DNA from: Alphaproteobacteria bacterium
Lineage (GTDB): Bacteria > Pseudomonadota > Alphaproteobacteria > Bin95
DNA length: 64,000 bases
NCBI GenBank assembly: GCA_030833925.1
Contig: JAURGE010000007.1
Coordinates: 1-64,000, forward strand
Direction: 5' to 3'
Numbering within the stretch: the first letter of the stretch is position 1; each line of letters starts with the position of its first letter. The translations under genes were made by a program, and so were the position numbers. The notes beneath the pieces were generated by a model. The model had not been told where the DNA came from, ran no database searches, and saw nothing but the letters and a program-made list of their open reading frames with translations. Below, in pieces: positions 29,637 to 41,063 of the stretch.

Positions 29637-30449
29637 ATGCGCCTTTGGTATCAAAGTGTTACCCGGGAAGGCTCTTTCCCTAAATATCGGGCAACACTCC
29701 AACGACTGATTGATGCTGCGAGCGGTCCAGAGGTATCCGTCGATGTTCATGGAATTCTTAGACAAGGCGGAACTGGCGACCAATATCGCTATCTCGCCTT
29801 TTTGGAGACGGTTGAAATACTAGAAAATGTCCACCGCGCTCAGGAACAAGGCTACGATGCCTTTTTGATAGGAAATTTGTTCGATCCCGGGCTACGCGAG
29901 GCAAGAGAGATCGCAGATATCCCCATAATGAGCCTTGGTGAAACAGTAATGCAAACAGCTGAGACCATGGGTGAAAAATTTGGCTTTGTCTCAATAAATA
30001 AAAAATTCGAACCTCGCCTTTGGGATGTTCTCCACCGTCGTCGTCTTTCCGATAAGGTAGCTAAAATATCATCCATGGAAGTGCCATCTATGGCTGAACT
30101 CGAAGCTGCAGGTGACAACGGGCAAGCAACGAAAGCTCTGCTAGACAGATTTATGACTGCTGCAAACGAAACGGTAGAATCTGGGGCTGAAGTAGTTCTT
30201 GCTGCTGGTGGGGTGGTGATGGCTATTGTTTCGGATCAAGGAATGAACAAAACAAGCGCAGGTGCTCCAATCGTTAATGGGATAGCGGCATTAATTCAGC
30301 GCGGAAAAGCAGCTGTTGAACTCCGTCGGTTAATGGGTGGTGCCTACACGTCCCCCGTTTTAACATTTTCCAAACCAAGTCCCAATGAAGCTGTTGGTTT
30401 CCGCAGCGCTTATGGGCAACGCGTATATCCTGGTGTTGAAGGAGAATAA
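29637..30449 (+). CDS. Aspartate/glutamate (hydantoin) racemase family protein
   Basis: MRLWYQSVTREG...YDAFLIGNLFDPGLREAREIADIPIMSLGETVMQTA...VVLAAGGVV. Confidence 0.85.
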   Translation: MRLWYQSVTREGSFPKYRATLQRLIDAASGPEVSVDVHGILRQGGTGDQYRYLAFLETVEILENVHRAQEQGYDAFLIGNLFDPGLREAREIADIPIMSLGETVMQTAETMGEKFGFVSINKKFEPRLWDVLHRRRLSDKVAKISSMEVPSMAELEAAGDNGQATKALLDRFMTAANETVESGAEVVLAAGGVVMAIVSDQGMNKTSAGAPIVNGIAALIQRGKAAVELRRLMGGAYTSPVLTFSKPSPNEAVGFRSAYGQRVYPGVEGE

Positions 30450-31237
30450 TGCATATGGAAATGGGTCGTAGGTTTGAAGGTAAATCTGGAATCTTAACGG
30501 GTGGTGCCAAGGGCATAGGACGGGCGACTTCTCTCCGTTTTTTATCTGAAGGAGGCAATCTGGCTGTAATTGACAAAGAGCCAGCAGACGGAGAATTGGC
30601 TAACGCTCTCCGCAAAGATGCCGGTGAAGCAGCTAACAGGATCTGTTTCATTAATTGTGAAGCCACAGATGAAGCACAAGTTATTGATGCTGTTGCAAAG
30701 GCGGAAAAAGAAATAGGCACCCCCGATATTCTCATTAATAATGTTGGTTTTGGAGGCAATCCCAGACCAATAGAGGATCTTGGACTCGCCGAATGGCGTC
30801 AATTTCAAGACATTAACTTGACCAGCGTTTTTCTAGTAACGAGGGCAGTTCTTCCGGGAATGCGAACACGAGGCTACGGCAGGATTGTGAATCTTGCTTC
30901 AATAGCGGGTCGCAGTATTTCTGAAATTTCCAATCTTCATTATTCAACAGCAAAAGCTGCTGTCTTAGGTTTCACTAGAAAATTAGCATTTGAAGAAGCA
31001 CCGAATGGCATCACGATAAATGCCGTTGCTCCTGGGACAGTTTTCACAGAACGCGTTGAAACACGGTATCGAGCACTTCCTGAGGCTGAGCAGGTTCAAC
31101 GAATGGATGAGATACCAATGAAGAGAGCTGCCAGGCCCGAAGAAATTGCTGCTGCAATTCTTTTTTTAGCCTCCGATGATGCCAGCTACATCACTGGTGC
31201 TGCATTGGATGTAAATGGTGGCCGGTTTATGAGTTGA
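30449..31237 (+). CDS. SDR family oxidoreductase
   Basis: GILTGGAKGIGRATSLRF; NNVGFGG; YSTAKAAVLGFTR. Confidence 0.93.
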   Translation: MHMEMGRRFEGKSGILTGGAKGIGRATSLRFLSEGGNLAVIDKEPADGELANALRKDAGEAANRICFINCEATDEAQVIDAVAKAEKEIGTPDILINNVGFGGNPRPIEDLGLAEWRQFQDINLTSVFLVTRAVLPGMRTRGYGRIVNLASIAGRSISEISNLHYSTAKAAVLGFTRKLAFEEAPNGITINAVAPGTVFTERVETRYRALPEAEQVQRMDEIPMKRAARPEEIAAAILFLASDDASYITGAALDVNGGRFMS

Positions 31238-31381
31238 AAGTGTTGTGACTTTCTTATGATTAAAATCTAGTTTGGTCCCGCTACCATTTGACCTCATGGA
31301 AACTGTCGGAAAGCCAATCCATATGGTGGTATGACACCACGAGTGACCTACCCAAGAAGCAGTAGAAGATCCGATATACCG

Positions 31382-32614
31382 ATGCGCAGGGATGAATATG
31401 AAGCTTTTTTCAAAGATGGCATTTCCAGCCTTCAAAATGAAGGTCGGTATCGAGTTTTTGCAGCGCTAGAACGCCTTACGGGTCAGCACCCTCGTGCGGT
31501 ATGGCACGGCCCCGATGGAACAAAAAAAGACATAATCAACTGGTGCTCCAACGATTATCTTGGAATGAGTCAGCACCCAAGTGTTGTTAAAGCTGCTGAA
31601 GAAACGCTAAAAAATGAAGGTGCTGGTGCCGGGGGAACTCGGAATATTGCAGGCTGCAATCACCTACACGTTGAATTGGAAGCTGAACTTGCTGACCTTC
31701 ATGAAAAGGAGGCTTCGCTTCTCTTTACTTCTGGGTACGTAGCAAATGAGGCGGCCCTTGGTGCTGTCGCTGGAATGCTTCCAAACGCTGTTATTTTTTC
31801 GGACGCGTTAAATCATGCTTCGATGATAGCTGGTATAAGAACTAGCGGTGCCGAAAAACATATCTTTAGACACAATGACATAGCCGACTTGAAGCGGCTT
31901 CTTCAGTCCGTTGACCCAACACGACCAAAGATAATTGCATTTGAGTCAATTTACTCAATGGAAGGGGACATTGCTCCAATATCAGCGATATGTGATCTCG
32001 CAGATGAGTATGGCGCCCTCACCTATTTAGATGAAGTACACGCTGTGGGGATGTACGGTGAACGAGGTGGCGGTATTGCCGAACACGTTGGTGTAATGGA
32101 CCGAGTGGACCTGATAGAAGGAACTTTAGCTAAAGCTTTTGGAGTTTTAGGAGGCTATGTCGCAGGTTCGGAAGCCGCTATCGATTTCATCCGTTCCCAC
32201 GCTGCTAGCTTTATATTTACCACGGCACCAGCACCAGCTTTGGCGGCCGGAGCTCTGGCTGCTGTTCGCCACCTTAAATCGAGCCAGCAAGAACGATCAG
32301 CACAACAGCGCCAAGTCCAATTAATGAAGAATAAACTGCGCTCTGCAGGTCTGCCCCAGCTGCCTTCTGCTAGCCACATCGTTCCGATCCCCGTTGGTGA
32401 TCCTAAGTTATGCAAGCAAGCAAGCGATATTTTGCTAAAAGAATATGGAATTTATGTGCAGCCTATTAATTACCCAACAGTTCCAAGAGGAACTGAACGC
32501 CTGCGCTTCACGCCCGGACCCAACCATGACGATAGAATGATAGAAGAAGCCGTCCAAGCTCTTACCGAAGTTTGGCTTCGTCTTGGTCTATCCATTATTC
32601 ATAGGGCTGCTTGA
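31382..32614 (+). CDS. hemA: 5-aminolevulinate synthase
   Basis: [19 protein letters not shown]...[21 protein letters not shown]...[20 protein letters not shown]...[18 protein letters not shown]. Confidence 0.96.
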   Translation: MRRDEYEAFFKDGISSLQNEGRYRVFAALERLTGQHPRAVWHGPDGTKKDIINWCSNDYLGMSQHPSVVKAAEETLKNEGAGAGGTRNIAGCNHLHVELEAELADLHEKEASLLFTSGYVANEAALGAVAGMLPNAVIFSDALNHASMIAGIRTSGAEKHIFRHNDIADLKRLLQSVDPTRPKIIAFESIYSMEGDIAPISAICDLADEYGALTYLDEVHAVGMYGERGGGIAEHVGVMDRVDLIEGTLAKAFGVLGGYVAGSEAAIDFIRSHAASFIFTTAPAPALAAGALAAVRHLKSSQQERSAQQRQVQLMKNKLRSAGLPQLPSASHIVPIPVGDPKLCKQASDILLKEYGIYVQPINYPTVPRGTERLRFTPGPNHDDRMIEEAVQALTEVWLRLGLSIIHRAA

Positions 32615-32846
32615 TAGGTTTTTAAGACGATTGTCGCGGTATAAGTGGCAAATTTGAAAAATAACGACGTTTAAACAAGCTTTTTTCATGGCTTTGCATT
32701 AGCGCTCCATGAGCTAGGTTGCCTTTTTGAGTTGCTAAAAAACAATCTGAATTTAGTGATATCCTTGTTTGATTTAAGTATTCCGGGTTCCAGATGCGCT
32801 TAAGGCATCGTAGGCTTTTTTCGATAACCGCGTCGGAGCCCATAAA

Positions 32847-34409
32847 ATGTTGCACACTCCAGAGACATTCATCCCTACAAAAGCAGTTGTACATTCATCG
32901 GGAGGAATAGTCGCGGCGCAACACTGGGAGGCAGCCGAAGCAGGGGCAGCTGTGCTTAGAGCTGGCGGCAATGCAATTGATGCGGCCATTGCTACTGCGC
33001 TGGCGATAGGCTGTGTAGAACCATGGATGAGCGGCATAGGTGGCGGCGGCTATATGCTGATTGGCTTAGCCGGAAGTAAAAAAGTGTACCAAGCAACATA
33101 CGGAATGATTGCGCCTAAGGCCCTTGACCCAGGGCGATATCCACTCGCAAAGGGTGGTGTTGCTCCTGCAGACTTTCTCTTTGTATGGCCCCGCGTTGAA
33201 GACGATCGCAATGTCCTTGGCCCAGAAGCTGTTTGCGTACCTGGCGCAGTCGCCGGATTTTCTAATGTACTAGAACGTTTTGGAACGCTTACCTGGCGTG
33301 AAGCCATTCAACCTGCAATTTCTCTCGCCGAGAAAGGAATGCCGACTGACTGGTATCAGACGCTTCAAATTGCATACGGTGCAGCAGCTGGGTTAGGAAA
33401 ATTTAAAGAAAGTGCAAAGACCTATCTCCCAGATGGCACTCCCCCTGTTTCTCTTTCATCACATGCACCTAACAGAATAATTCTTGGAAACTTAGGTAAA
33501 ACATTGCACCGCTTAGCTGAAGCTGGTCCAGCAGATTTCTATAAAGGCAAGATCGCTGACTTGATCCTTTCAGATCTTCAAGATTCAGCATTCCAGGCTG
33601 CGGATCTCAATGACTACAACGCACCAATCACAGAGGTTGAGGGGATAGAATATCGAGGAAAACGCATACATCTCACGAGTGGCCTGACCGCTGGGCCAAC
33701 TTTTGCACGCGCCCTTAACACCATCCAACAGACGTTAAATCCCTCAGCCGGATTGGGCATAGATGCCTACGTTGCATGGGCTGATGCACTCAAAGAAGCA
33801 TATGAATATCGGTTTAAGTTCCTTGGACATGCAGCGCCTGCGGACGAGCTAGCCTGCACAACACATCTATGTGTTGTCGATCGTGAAGGAAACATGGTCT
33901 CTCTCACGAATACCTTATTAGAACGATTTGGTTCACGTTACATGGGTTCAGAAACGGGCATACTCTTTAACAACGGCATGATGTGGTTTGACCCGGAGCC
34001 AGGAAAGCCAAATTCAATTGCAGCAGGGCAACGCCCCCTCTCAAATATGTGTCCAACCATTGTAACTGATAATGGCGTACCTGTTTTTGCCTGTGGAGCT
34101 TCCGGAGGCAGACGCATTGTTCCTGCTTGCTTCCAACTTACGTCAATGGCAGTCGACTTTGGCATGGATCTAGACATGATCTATTCCACACCACGCCTCG
34201 ACGTCTCAGGGACCGATGGCGCTATGGCTGATGCGCGGCTAGAACCGGAAATCATCCAAGCAATTGCAGCAAGAATGCCAGTTCAGCCGACTTTTCAATC
34301 GGTAGGGACCCGTCCATTCGCAAATCCACAAGCCGTTATGCGTCAGGGCAACAAAAATTCCGCGGCGGCCGTTATCGAAATGGCAACTTCAGCTGCAGTG
34401 GCAGAATAA
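32847..34409 (+). CDS. ggt: Gamma-glutamyltransferase family protein
   Basis: GGNAIDAAIATALAIGCVEPWMSGIGGGGYMLI; catalytic Thr region ACTTHLCVVDREGNMVSLTNTLLERFGSRY. Confidence 0.92.
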   Translation: MLHTPETFIPTKAVVHSSGGIVAAQHWEAAEAGAAVLRAGGNAIDAAIATALAIGCVEPWMSGIGGGGYMLIGLAGSKKVYQATYGMIAPKALDPGRYPLAKGGVAPADFLFVWPRVEDDRNVLGPEAVCVPGAVAGFSNVLERFGTLTWREAIQPAISLAEKGMPTDWYQTLQIAYGAAAGLGKFKESAKTYLPDGTPPVSLSSHAPNRIILGNLGKTLHRLAEAGPADFYKGKIADLILSDLQDSAFQAADLNDYNAPITEVEGIEYRGKRIHLTSGLTAGPTFARALNTIQQTLNPSAGLGIDAYVAWADALKEAYEYRFKFLGHAAPADELACTTHLCVVDREGNMVSLTNTLLERFGSRYMGSETGILFNNGMMWFDPEPGKPNSIAAGQRPLSNMCPTIVTDNGVPVFACGASGGRRIVPACFQLTSMAVDFGMDLDMIYSTPRLDVSGTDGAMADARLEPEIIQAIAARMPVQPTFQSVGTRPFANPQAVMRQGNKNSAAAVIEMATSAAVAE

Positions 34410-34411
34410 AA

Positions 34412-35776
34412 ATGACTGAACTTCCAAGCAATCCTCAAGACCTTCGCGTCCCAGACCCTGGAATTCGAGGCTTATTTAAGACTGACAGTCGCTGGCAAGC
34501 TTGGCTGGACGTTGAGGCGGCTCTTGCTAAAGCTCAAGCTAAGATTGGCATGATTCCACTTCAAGCCGCCGAGGAAATTTCTAAAAAGGCAAAACTGACG
34601 CTTTTTGATAGGAAGAAATTGGCAGATGGGTTTCTGCGAAGTGGTCACACATTAACACCCTTGATCTGGGAACTGGATCGCGTTTGCGAGGGCGATGCCG
34701 GTGGTTATGCTCATTGGGGTGCCACCACCCAAAACATCGTACAAACGGGTGACCTGCTAATTTTACGGCAAGCGGATGCAATCTTTTGCAAACAGCTATC
34801 TGAGCTTTTGGATCTAATGGCTGATCTTGCCGAATATCATGCAGACACGCCTATGGCCGCCCGCACCCACGGCCAACATGCAGTTCCCACCACATTCGGT
34901 GCCAAGGTAGCAGTTTGGATTGATGAATTAGGTCGTCATGGTGAGAGGCTCAAGGAGGCGTCTCCAAGGGTATTTCGGGCAATGCTGGGTGGGGCTGCGG
35001 GAACCCTCGCCTCATTCGGAGACAAAGGTTTTACCCTTCAAGAAGCCTTTGCAGCTGAGTTAGGCATGACCGCCATGCCTGTACCAAGCCGCGCGGAAGG
35101 CGATCATCTATCCGAATATGTTTTATTGCTGGGCTTGATGGCAGCAACATGTGGAAAGATCGCACGCGAGATATACACTCTTCAAAAGCAAGAATTTGGT
35201 GAATTGGAAGAGCCTACACCGGAGGGTTCAGTTGGTTCGAGTACAATGCCACAGAAACGTAACCCTTTTATGGCTCAAGATATTGTCGCGTTAGCTTCAG
35301 AAATTCGTATGCAAGTCCCTCTCGCCCTTGAAGCAATGCAAACAGAGCACGAGGCAGATCGGGCGACTTCCCTTCAAATACGTCAGGCAACTGAGAGAGC
35401 ATGCGTGGCAACAGGCGATATGTTGGCCCGCATGAATATCATCATCAAGGGGCTTACCGTTAAACCAACGCGGATGCGAGAAAACCTCGATTTAACTAAT
35501 GGGCTCATAATGGCTGAACCAATAATGCTCGCTCTTGGATCAAGTATTGGACGACAGTTAGCCCATGATATTGTTTACGATGCGGCTCAGGCAGCCGCAG
35601 TCGGAAAAGGTCGATTTGTAGATCTTTTAGCAGCGGACCAACGCATATCATCGGCTATTTCTAAACAAAACCTTGAAAAGTTGCTTAATCCGGTCAGCTA
35701 CGTTGGGCTATCACCCGAACTTGCGCGAAGGGCGGCCATATCTGCAAGAAAAACAGCAGGTCAATTGAAACATTAA
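34412..35776 (+). CDS. Lyase of the class-II fumarase/aspartase superfamily (adenylosuccinate lyase / carboxymuconate cycloisomerase-like)
   Basis: Signature GSSTMPQKRNP; HWGATTQNIVQTGD; RTHGQHAVPTTFG. Confidence 0.9.
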   Translation: MTELPSNPQDLRVPDPGIRGLFKTDSRWQAWLDVEAALAKAQAKIGMIPLQAAEEISKKAKLTLFDRKKLADGFLRSGHTLTPLIWELDRVCEGDAGGYAHWGATTQNIVQTGDLLILRQADAIFCKQLSELLDLMADLAEYHADTPMAARTHGQHAVPTTFGAKVAVWIDELGRHGERLKEASPRVFRAMLGGAAGTLASFGDKGFTLQEAFAAELGMTAMPVPSRAEGDHLSEYVLLLGLMAATCGKIAREIYTLQKQEFGELEEPTPEGSVGSSTMPQKRNPFMAQDIVALASEIRMQVPLALEAMQTEHEADRATSLQIRQATERACVATGDMLARMNIIIKGLTVKPTRMRENLDLTNGLIMAEPIMLALGSSIGRQLAHDIVYDAAQAAAVGKGRFVDLLAADQRISSAISKQNLEKLLNPVSYVGLSPELARRAAISARKTAGQLKH

Positions 35777-35804
35777 ACAAAGGCGCGAGAGATTGCGATG
35801 CCTC

Positions 35805-36455
35805 TTAGAAGACACCATATTTTTTGAGAGCATCGACCGGATCCATGCCCGCCATCAGTGCAGATCTCATTTCAGTTTCGGCTCCCGCTTTTACCTCGGT
35901 AGCAGCGATGGCTTCTTCAGCCATGTTCCGAGGAATAATCACGACGCCATCAATATCAGCGAGCACATAATCACCGCTCACAATCCTTACTCCACCAATA
36001 TCAATGGGCTGCCCCATGCTTTTTGCTTTCCATCTTCCGACAATATCTTTTGGAGTATTAAAACGGCAGAAGGTGGGAAATTTATTTTCTAGTAGGAAAG
36101 AGACGTCTCGGGTTGCCCCATCCACAATATAACCCCGTACCCCTTTCTTTTTCAGGACTTCCGAGGACAACTCCCCCATCAGAGCAACTTCATATGTATT
36201 CGGCTGGCACACCAAAACCTTTCCTGTTGGCGCCCGCGAGAGAACAGTAGCCCAACTAATGAGCGTTTCATTATCATCCTGGCCAACCTCAAAATGCCCA
36301 TCAATCGTAAATATCTCTCCTGCTAATTTTTGGCCTGGGATTAACGCTGAAATACCCGGAGGAAGCACACAATTATCATGCCCCAATGCACGCAATGAAT
36401 CATAAACTGCACTTGCATAAAGTTTCTCGAGGCGAGCAATTAAATTATTTTCCAC
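35805..36455 (-). CDS. RraA family protein (HMG/CHA aldolase-like)
   Basis: GYIVDGATRDVSFL...GGVRIVSGDYVLADIDGVVIIPR. Confidence 0.92.
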   Translation of the reverse strand: MENNLIARLEKLYASAVYDSLRALGHDNCVLPPGISALIPGQKLAGEIFTIDGHFEVGQDDNETLISWATVLSRAPTGKVLVCQPNTYEVALMGELSSEVLKKKGVRGYIVDGATRDVSFLLENKFPTFCRFNTPKDIVGRWKAKSMGQPIDIGGVRIVSGDYVLADIDGVVIIPRNMAEEAIAATEVKAGAETEMRSALMAGMDPVDALKKYGVF

Positions 36456-36475
36456 AGGAGTTCCTACGTTTTTTG

Positions 36476-39400
36476 TTAGTTATTACTTAAAGAAAAATGC
36501 TTAATGCTCTGTATTTTATTTGTTATTTCTGAAAAAATTTTTCTCAAATCACTGCCGATAACCACCAGTGCCGGCACCACAAATAAGACTAAGAACGTTG
36601 CAATTAGTAGTCCAAACACGATGGTCACCGCCATTGGAATTAAGAAACGTGCCTGCAAACTTGTTTCAAACATCATAGGGGTTAGACCACCTATGGTGGT
36701 TAGTGAAGTAAGAAGTACTGCCCTAAGCCTATCGACACTGCCTTGAGTTGCAGCAACGGTAAGATCCTCACCCTCAGCTCTATGTTCATCAATCGCAATG
36801 ATCAGGACTATGGAGTCATTAACTACAATCCCAGCAAGTCCTAAAAGAGCTATCATTGAAAGAATTGTGAGATCAAATCCCATCAATAAATGCCCAAAAG
36901 AAGCGCCGATAAACCCAAAGGGTATAATTATCATTACAGCTAAAGGACGGCTAAAACTTCCAAAGACCCAGCAGAGCACAATGTACATTAAGACTAGGCC
37001 AATAAGTGCACCTGTCTTCATGTCCTTGAACGTTCCCTGTTGCTCTTCTGCCTTGCCAGCAAACCTGTAGGCTATTCCATACTTGGCAGCGATATCAGAT
37101 AAGCCATCTCTTTCTAGAGCAGCTAGAACATCATTGCTCGTCGTAATTGTTTCGTCGATTTCGGCCGTAACAGCGATACGCCGTGTTCCATCTTCCCGCT
37201 TAATTTGTGAGAAGCCGGCAGTTTCTCGGAAATTTACGATTTCACTCAGGGGAATTTGAACACCAGACGGCGAACGGACGTATAAATCCCGAACTGATAA
37301 ACCAGACAGAGAATTTTGATCGAGACGAACTCTTACTGTGATTTCATCATCCCCGCGAGGAAAACGCTTCGCAATAGCGCCAGAATAAGCATCGCGGACC
37401 TGTCGGGAAACATTTTCCGTTGTAAATCCAAGGGCATGACCCTTATCACTCAATTCAAGAACAAGCTCGCCCTTTCCATAGGGCATGTCGTCTTCGATTG
37501 CGCTAGTACCAGAATAATTTTCTAGTAAACCACGAACCGCCTGAGCTGCCTGCTTAAGAACTGCAGGATCCCCTCCCGATAACCTTATATCTACTTCACG
37601 CCCCGGCGGCCCACCTTGCGCCGGAGTTAAAGTAAAACTCTCAATCCCGGCAATTGACGGTAAAGCAGCATTCCACGCAGATAAAAACTCATTGGTTCTG
37701 ACAGTTCTATTGTCTGACGATATAAGCTCGAGGAAAACTGAACCAATTTCGTCACCATTGGTTCCGGTTCCTTGTTCGCGCCCAACAGTTGCTCCAACTT
37801 TCGCTAGAGTCTGACGAACAAGGTCTCCCTTGTTGAAACCAAGCTTCTGCTCAGCTTCATATGCGGCTTTTTCTATTTGACGAACAGCATTCTCTGTTGC
37901 GTTTCGCCCTCCGCCGGGGATGAGCCTAACATTAGCAAATACAACATCGGCCTCGACAGAAGGAAAAAAATTAAATGCAACACGCCCACCAGCTACGAGA
38001 CCAGCCGAAACTATGAGTGCTGCAATTGCAGCAGCCACTGTTGCATAGCGAAACTGGATAGCAGCCAATACAGCACGCTTGAATGTACCGTCTCGGAAAC
38101 GATCAAATGCTCTGTTAAAAGCAGCACGTATCCCATATTGCGCTACCATTGGGCCTCTTAATGCGCTTTTCATATGCCCTGGCAATGCAAGAAAACACTC
38201 GAATAAACTTGCTAAAAGGGCAGCGACCACAGCCATTGGTATGGCGGCAATTATTACCCCAATAAGATCGCCTATTACGAAAAGTGGAAGAAATGCGGCG
38301 ATTGTTGTTAACGTCGAGCTCACAACAGGCGCTGCCATTTTCCGCGCGCCCTGCTCTGCAGCCGCTAGAGCTGACAACCCTTTGCGGCGCAGAGACTCCG
38401 CATGTTCACCAACAACGATTGCGTCGTCTACGACAATTCCCAAGACCAAAATAAGACCAAACAAACTAATCATATTGACTGATTGGCCAGACAACCACAT
38501 GACAGCGAGCGCTGCCATTAGTGATGCAGGGATACCAACCGCGACCCAAAAAGCAACTCGGACATTTAAGAAAAGGAATAACACAAGTACCACGAGTACA
38601 AGCCCACTTGCTCCGTTCTTAATTAACAGCCAAATCCTTTCCTTTACTAGATTTGACTCAACGCCGTACTTTTCGACACGTAAGTCAGGCGGAAGAGTTG
38701 GCAAAACCTTGTCCAAGTAGTCATCAAGGATAGTGGCCGTCTCTAAACTGTCAGCTGTGGTCGCGCGTTGAACAAGTAATTCTATGGCCGGCGATCCAAA
38801 GTGTAGCGCTGTGACCTGATCCGCATCAAAGGTTTCACGAACTACTGCAACATCAGCAATGCGCACCTTACTACCAAGGTCGATATTTTTTAGCTCAATG
38901 GCTGCGATTTCCCCCGCCGTTTTTGCCAGTCCTAAACTACGAATTTGACGAATACCCCCACCAGTTTCACCTGAAGGAATATCTTGCGATGAGCTAGAAA
39001 TTGCGCGGGAAACATCCGCCAATGTCACATCGATGGCACGCAGCCGAAATGGATCTACCTCAACCGATATTTCAGGATCCCGCATCCCTGAAAATGAGAC
39101 ACGGGCAATACCAGCCTTCATCATCTCATCACGCATACGTTTGGCTAATGTTCGAAGAGCTGATTCAGAATACGGGCCAGATAGAGCAATTCGCGCGATA
39201 GTGTCATAGCGGACAATTCGCGCTACATCGGGTTGTTCACTTCCCTGGGGAAGTGTTGTGGCACGCGCAACAGCCGCATCAACATTTGCGAATGCATTCT
39301 GCATATTCGCACCTTGTTGAAACTCTACAATAACAGACGCAGCCCCTTCCCGCGCTGTAGACCTCACTCTTTTAACATCATCTAAAAACCGGACTTCTCT

Positions 39401-39658
39401 CTCGATTGTTTGCACAATTGAGAGGTCTACATCATCTGCCGACGCACCTTCCCAACGGACATTTATTGAAACAATGTCGATACCAAAATCTGGGAAAAAT
39501 TGCGTGTTCATCCGCCACAACCCAGCCAAGCCAGCTATGATCATGATGGCCATTATTAAATTTGCTGCTGTCGGATGCCGAGCGAAGAGGCTAATTAATC
39601 CTCTTTGTGGCGTCTCACGTGGAAAGCCTTCAGAGCTACTATCGAGCGTGTCGTTCAC
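36476..39658 (-). CDS. RND efflux transporter permease (AcrB/HAE1-like)
   Basis: 1060 aa; FARHPTAANLIMAIMIIAGLAG; GLILVLGIVVDDAIVVGEH; GLAGIVVNDSIVLI. Confidence 0.95.
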   Translation of the reverse strand: MNDTLDSSSEGFPRETPQRGLISLFARHPTAANLIMAIMIIAGLAGLWRMNTQFFPDFGIDIVSINVRWEGASADDVDLSIVQTIEREVRFLDDVKRVRSTAREGAASVIVEFQQGANMQNAFANVDAAVARATTLPQGSEQPDVARIVRYDTIARIALSGPYSESALRTLAKRMRDEMMKAGIARVSFSGMRDPEISVEVDPFRLRAIDVTLADVSRAISSSSQDIPSGETGGGIRQIRSLGLAKTAGEIAAIELKNIDLGSKVRIADVAVVRETFDADQVTALHFGSPAIELLVQRATTADSLETATILDDYLDKVLPTLPPDLRVEKYGVESNLVKERIWLLIKNGASGLVLVVLVLFLFLNVRVAFWVAVGIPASLMAALAVMWLSGQSVNMISLFGLILVLGIVVDDAIVVGEHAESLRRKGLSALAAAEQGARKMAAPVVSSTLTTIAAFLPLFVIGDLIGVIIAAIPMAVVAALLASLFECFLALPGHMKSALRGPMVAQYGIRAAFNRAFDRFRDGTFKRAVLAAIQFRYATVAAAIAALIVSAGLVAGGRVAFNFFPSVEADVVFANVRLIPGGGRNATENAVRQIEKAAYEAEQKLGFNKGDLVRQTLAKVGATVGREQGTGTNGDEIGSVFLELISSDNRTVRTNEFLSAWNAALPSIAGIESFTLTPAQGGPPGREVDIRLSGGDPAVLKQAAQAVRGLLENYSGTSAIEDDMPYGKGELVLELSDKGHALGFTTENVSRQVRDAYSGAIAKRFPRGDDEITVRVRLDQNSLSGLSVRDLYVRSPSGVQIPLSEIVNFRETAGFSQIKREDGTRRIAVTAEIDETITTSNDVLAALERDGLSDIAAKYGIAYRFAGKAEEQQGTFKDMKTGALIGLVLMYIVLCWVFGSFSRPLAVMIIIPFGFIGASFGHLLMGFDLTILSMIALLGLAGIVVNDSIVLIIAIDEHRAEGEDLTVAATQGSVDRLRAVLLTSLTTIGGLTPMMFETSLQARFLIPMAVTIVFGLLIATFLVLFVVPALVVIGSDLRKIFSEITNKIQSIKHFSLSNN

Positions 39659-40911
39659 GTATTTGACTCACGGACACGCACTTTTAAACCTGGTGCTATT
39701 TCGGGGATACGTGTCACCACAAGTTGGCTTGCATCCGCAATATCACCGGAAATGAGTAAGTCAAAACCATCGTGAGCAAGCACCGTTACAATTCGCTCTA
39801 CTAATCTACCTTTATCTATTAGGTAAATCCTCTCGGAATCATAGACAGCAATCTCAGGAACACGGAAAACATTTTCGTAAACAATATCAGGGGTTTGGGC
39901 TTCTATAAATGCACCTGGCCGAAGGTCAAAGGCATTCTGGCCTTTATCAATTGGTGCATAGAGCCAAACCCCTCCTGAAGCAGCATCAAATTCACCCTGA
40001 ACCCGTTCTAATGTTGCCTTGAGTTTTATTGATGCCTTACCAGCGCGCCAAACGACAAGCGCCGGACGACCCTTAACCCCCCCCTCAGATGAAAGTCTTC
40101 CAAATTGCGCATCACTCATGTGAAAACGAGCTTCTAGTCGCTCACTATCGACTATCCTAGCAACCTTATCGGAAGCACTAAGCCGTTTTCCTACAGCAGC
40201 TGCTGTTTCAACTAAAACACCATCAAAGGGCGCCGTAAGACGGGTTTCCTCTAGATTACGTTTTGCCCTTTTTAATCTCACCTCTGCTCTAGTAACACTT
40301 GCTGAAAGCCGAGTAACCTGAGCTTCCAAACGCGTAATTGTCTCACTGCGAGCAACCCTGTTTTGCCGAGCGGAAAGATAAGAAAAACGTGCATCATCTG
40401 CAGTTTTGCTTGCGACTACTCCCCTGTCTGCCAGGCTCTTTTTCCGCTCAAGGTCAGTCTTCCGCAGTACTTCTTGTTCTTGATCGAATGTAGCGAGCAC
40501 CTTATTTGAGGCCAGATCAGACTTTATCTCAACTAGAGAAGCTTTAGCTTCAACTAGAGACGCCTCCGCATCACTAAGCTCTGTTTCATATTTGAAGGGA
40601 TCAATTGCAACGAGGAGCTCTCCCTTTATTACTTTTCCCCCTGCGTAAAAATTGGGTCCTATTTCAACGACCCGCCCCTCAACCAATGGCCTTAAGTCTG
40701 CATCCTGGGAGGAAATGATTTGTCCCTGAAGCCGCAAAGTGGGTTGGAGGTTAGCTCTTTGCAAAACAACTGAGTCTACAACCCAGTCTTTCTCAACGGG
40801 AGGTTTAGAAGCAGCCTCAGTTTTTGTAAGCACCAGAAGTGCAAAGATCGCACCACCACCACCTAGGAAGAGTAACGCCAAAATTAACTGAGCAAGCCTA
40901 CGCAAAATCAA
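39655..40911 (-). CDS. RND efflux periplasmic adaptor (membrane fusion protein)
   Basis: QGQIISSQDADLRPLVEGRVVEI; coiled-coil hairpin; RLTAPFDGVLVE-type barrel-sandwich; ATGA overlap with permease. Confidence 0.93.
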   Translation of the reverse strand: MILRRLAQLILALLFLGGGGAIFALLVLTKTEAASKPPVEKDWVVDSVVLQRANLQPTLRLQGQIISSQDADLRPLVEGRVVEIGPNFYAGGKVIKGELLVAIDPFKYETELSDAEASLVEAKASLVEIKSDLASNKVLATFDQEQEVLRKTDLERKKSLADRGVVASKTADDARFSYLSARQNRVARSETITRLEAQVTRLSASVTRAEVRLKRAKRNLEETRLTAPFDGVLVETAAAVGKRLSASDKVARIVDSERLEARFHMSDAQFGRLSSEGGVKGRPALVVWRAGKASIKLKATLERVQGEFDAASGGVWLYAPIDKGQNAFDLRPGAFIEAQTPDIVYENVFRVPEIAVYDSERIYLIDKGRLVERIVTVLAHDGFDLLISGDIADASQLVVTRIPEIAPGLKVRVRESNT

Positions 40912-41063
40912 TACTCCCTCAGCAAAACCTCAAGACCGGAACGTGCGTTGCGCCACCAAAAACCATGGTCAAATCTGAAACTTCTAAATTTCTAGAATTC
41001 CATACAGGCATATTCTTAAAAATTGTTACTTTCAACATCCTGTAACCCTTGTATCCAAGTGTT

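Noticed and set aside
30274-30759. 161-aa minus-strand ORF over the racemase/SDR junction
   Set aside because: Spans two confidently called plus-strand genes
38079-38720. 213-aa plus-strand ORF antisense to the RND permease
   Set aside because: Lies wholly inside a clear AcrB-type gene; composition is the mirror of the opposite strand and no domain is recognisable
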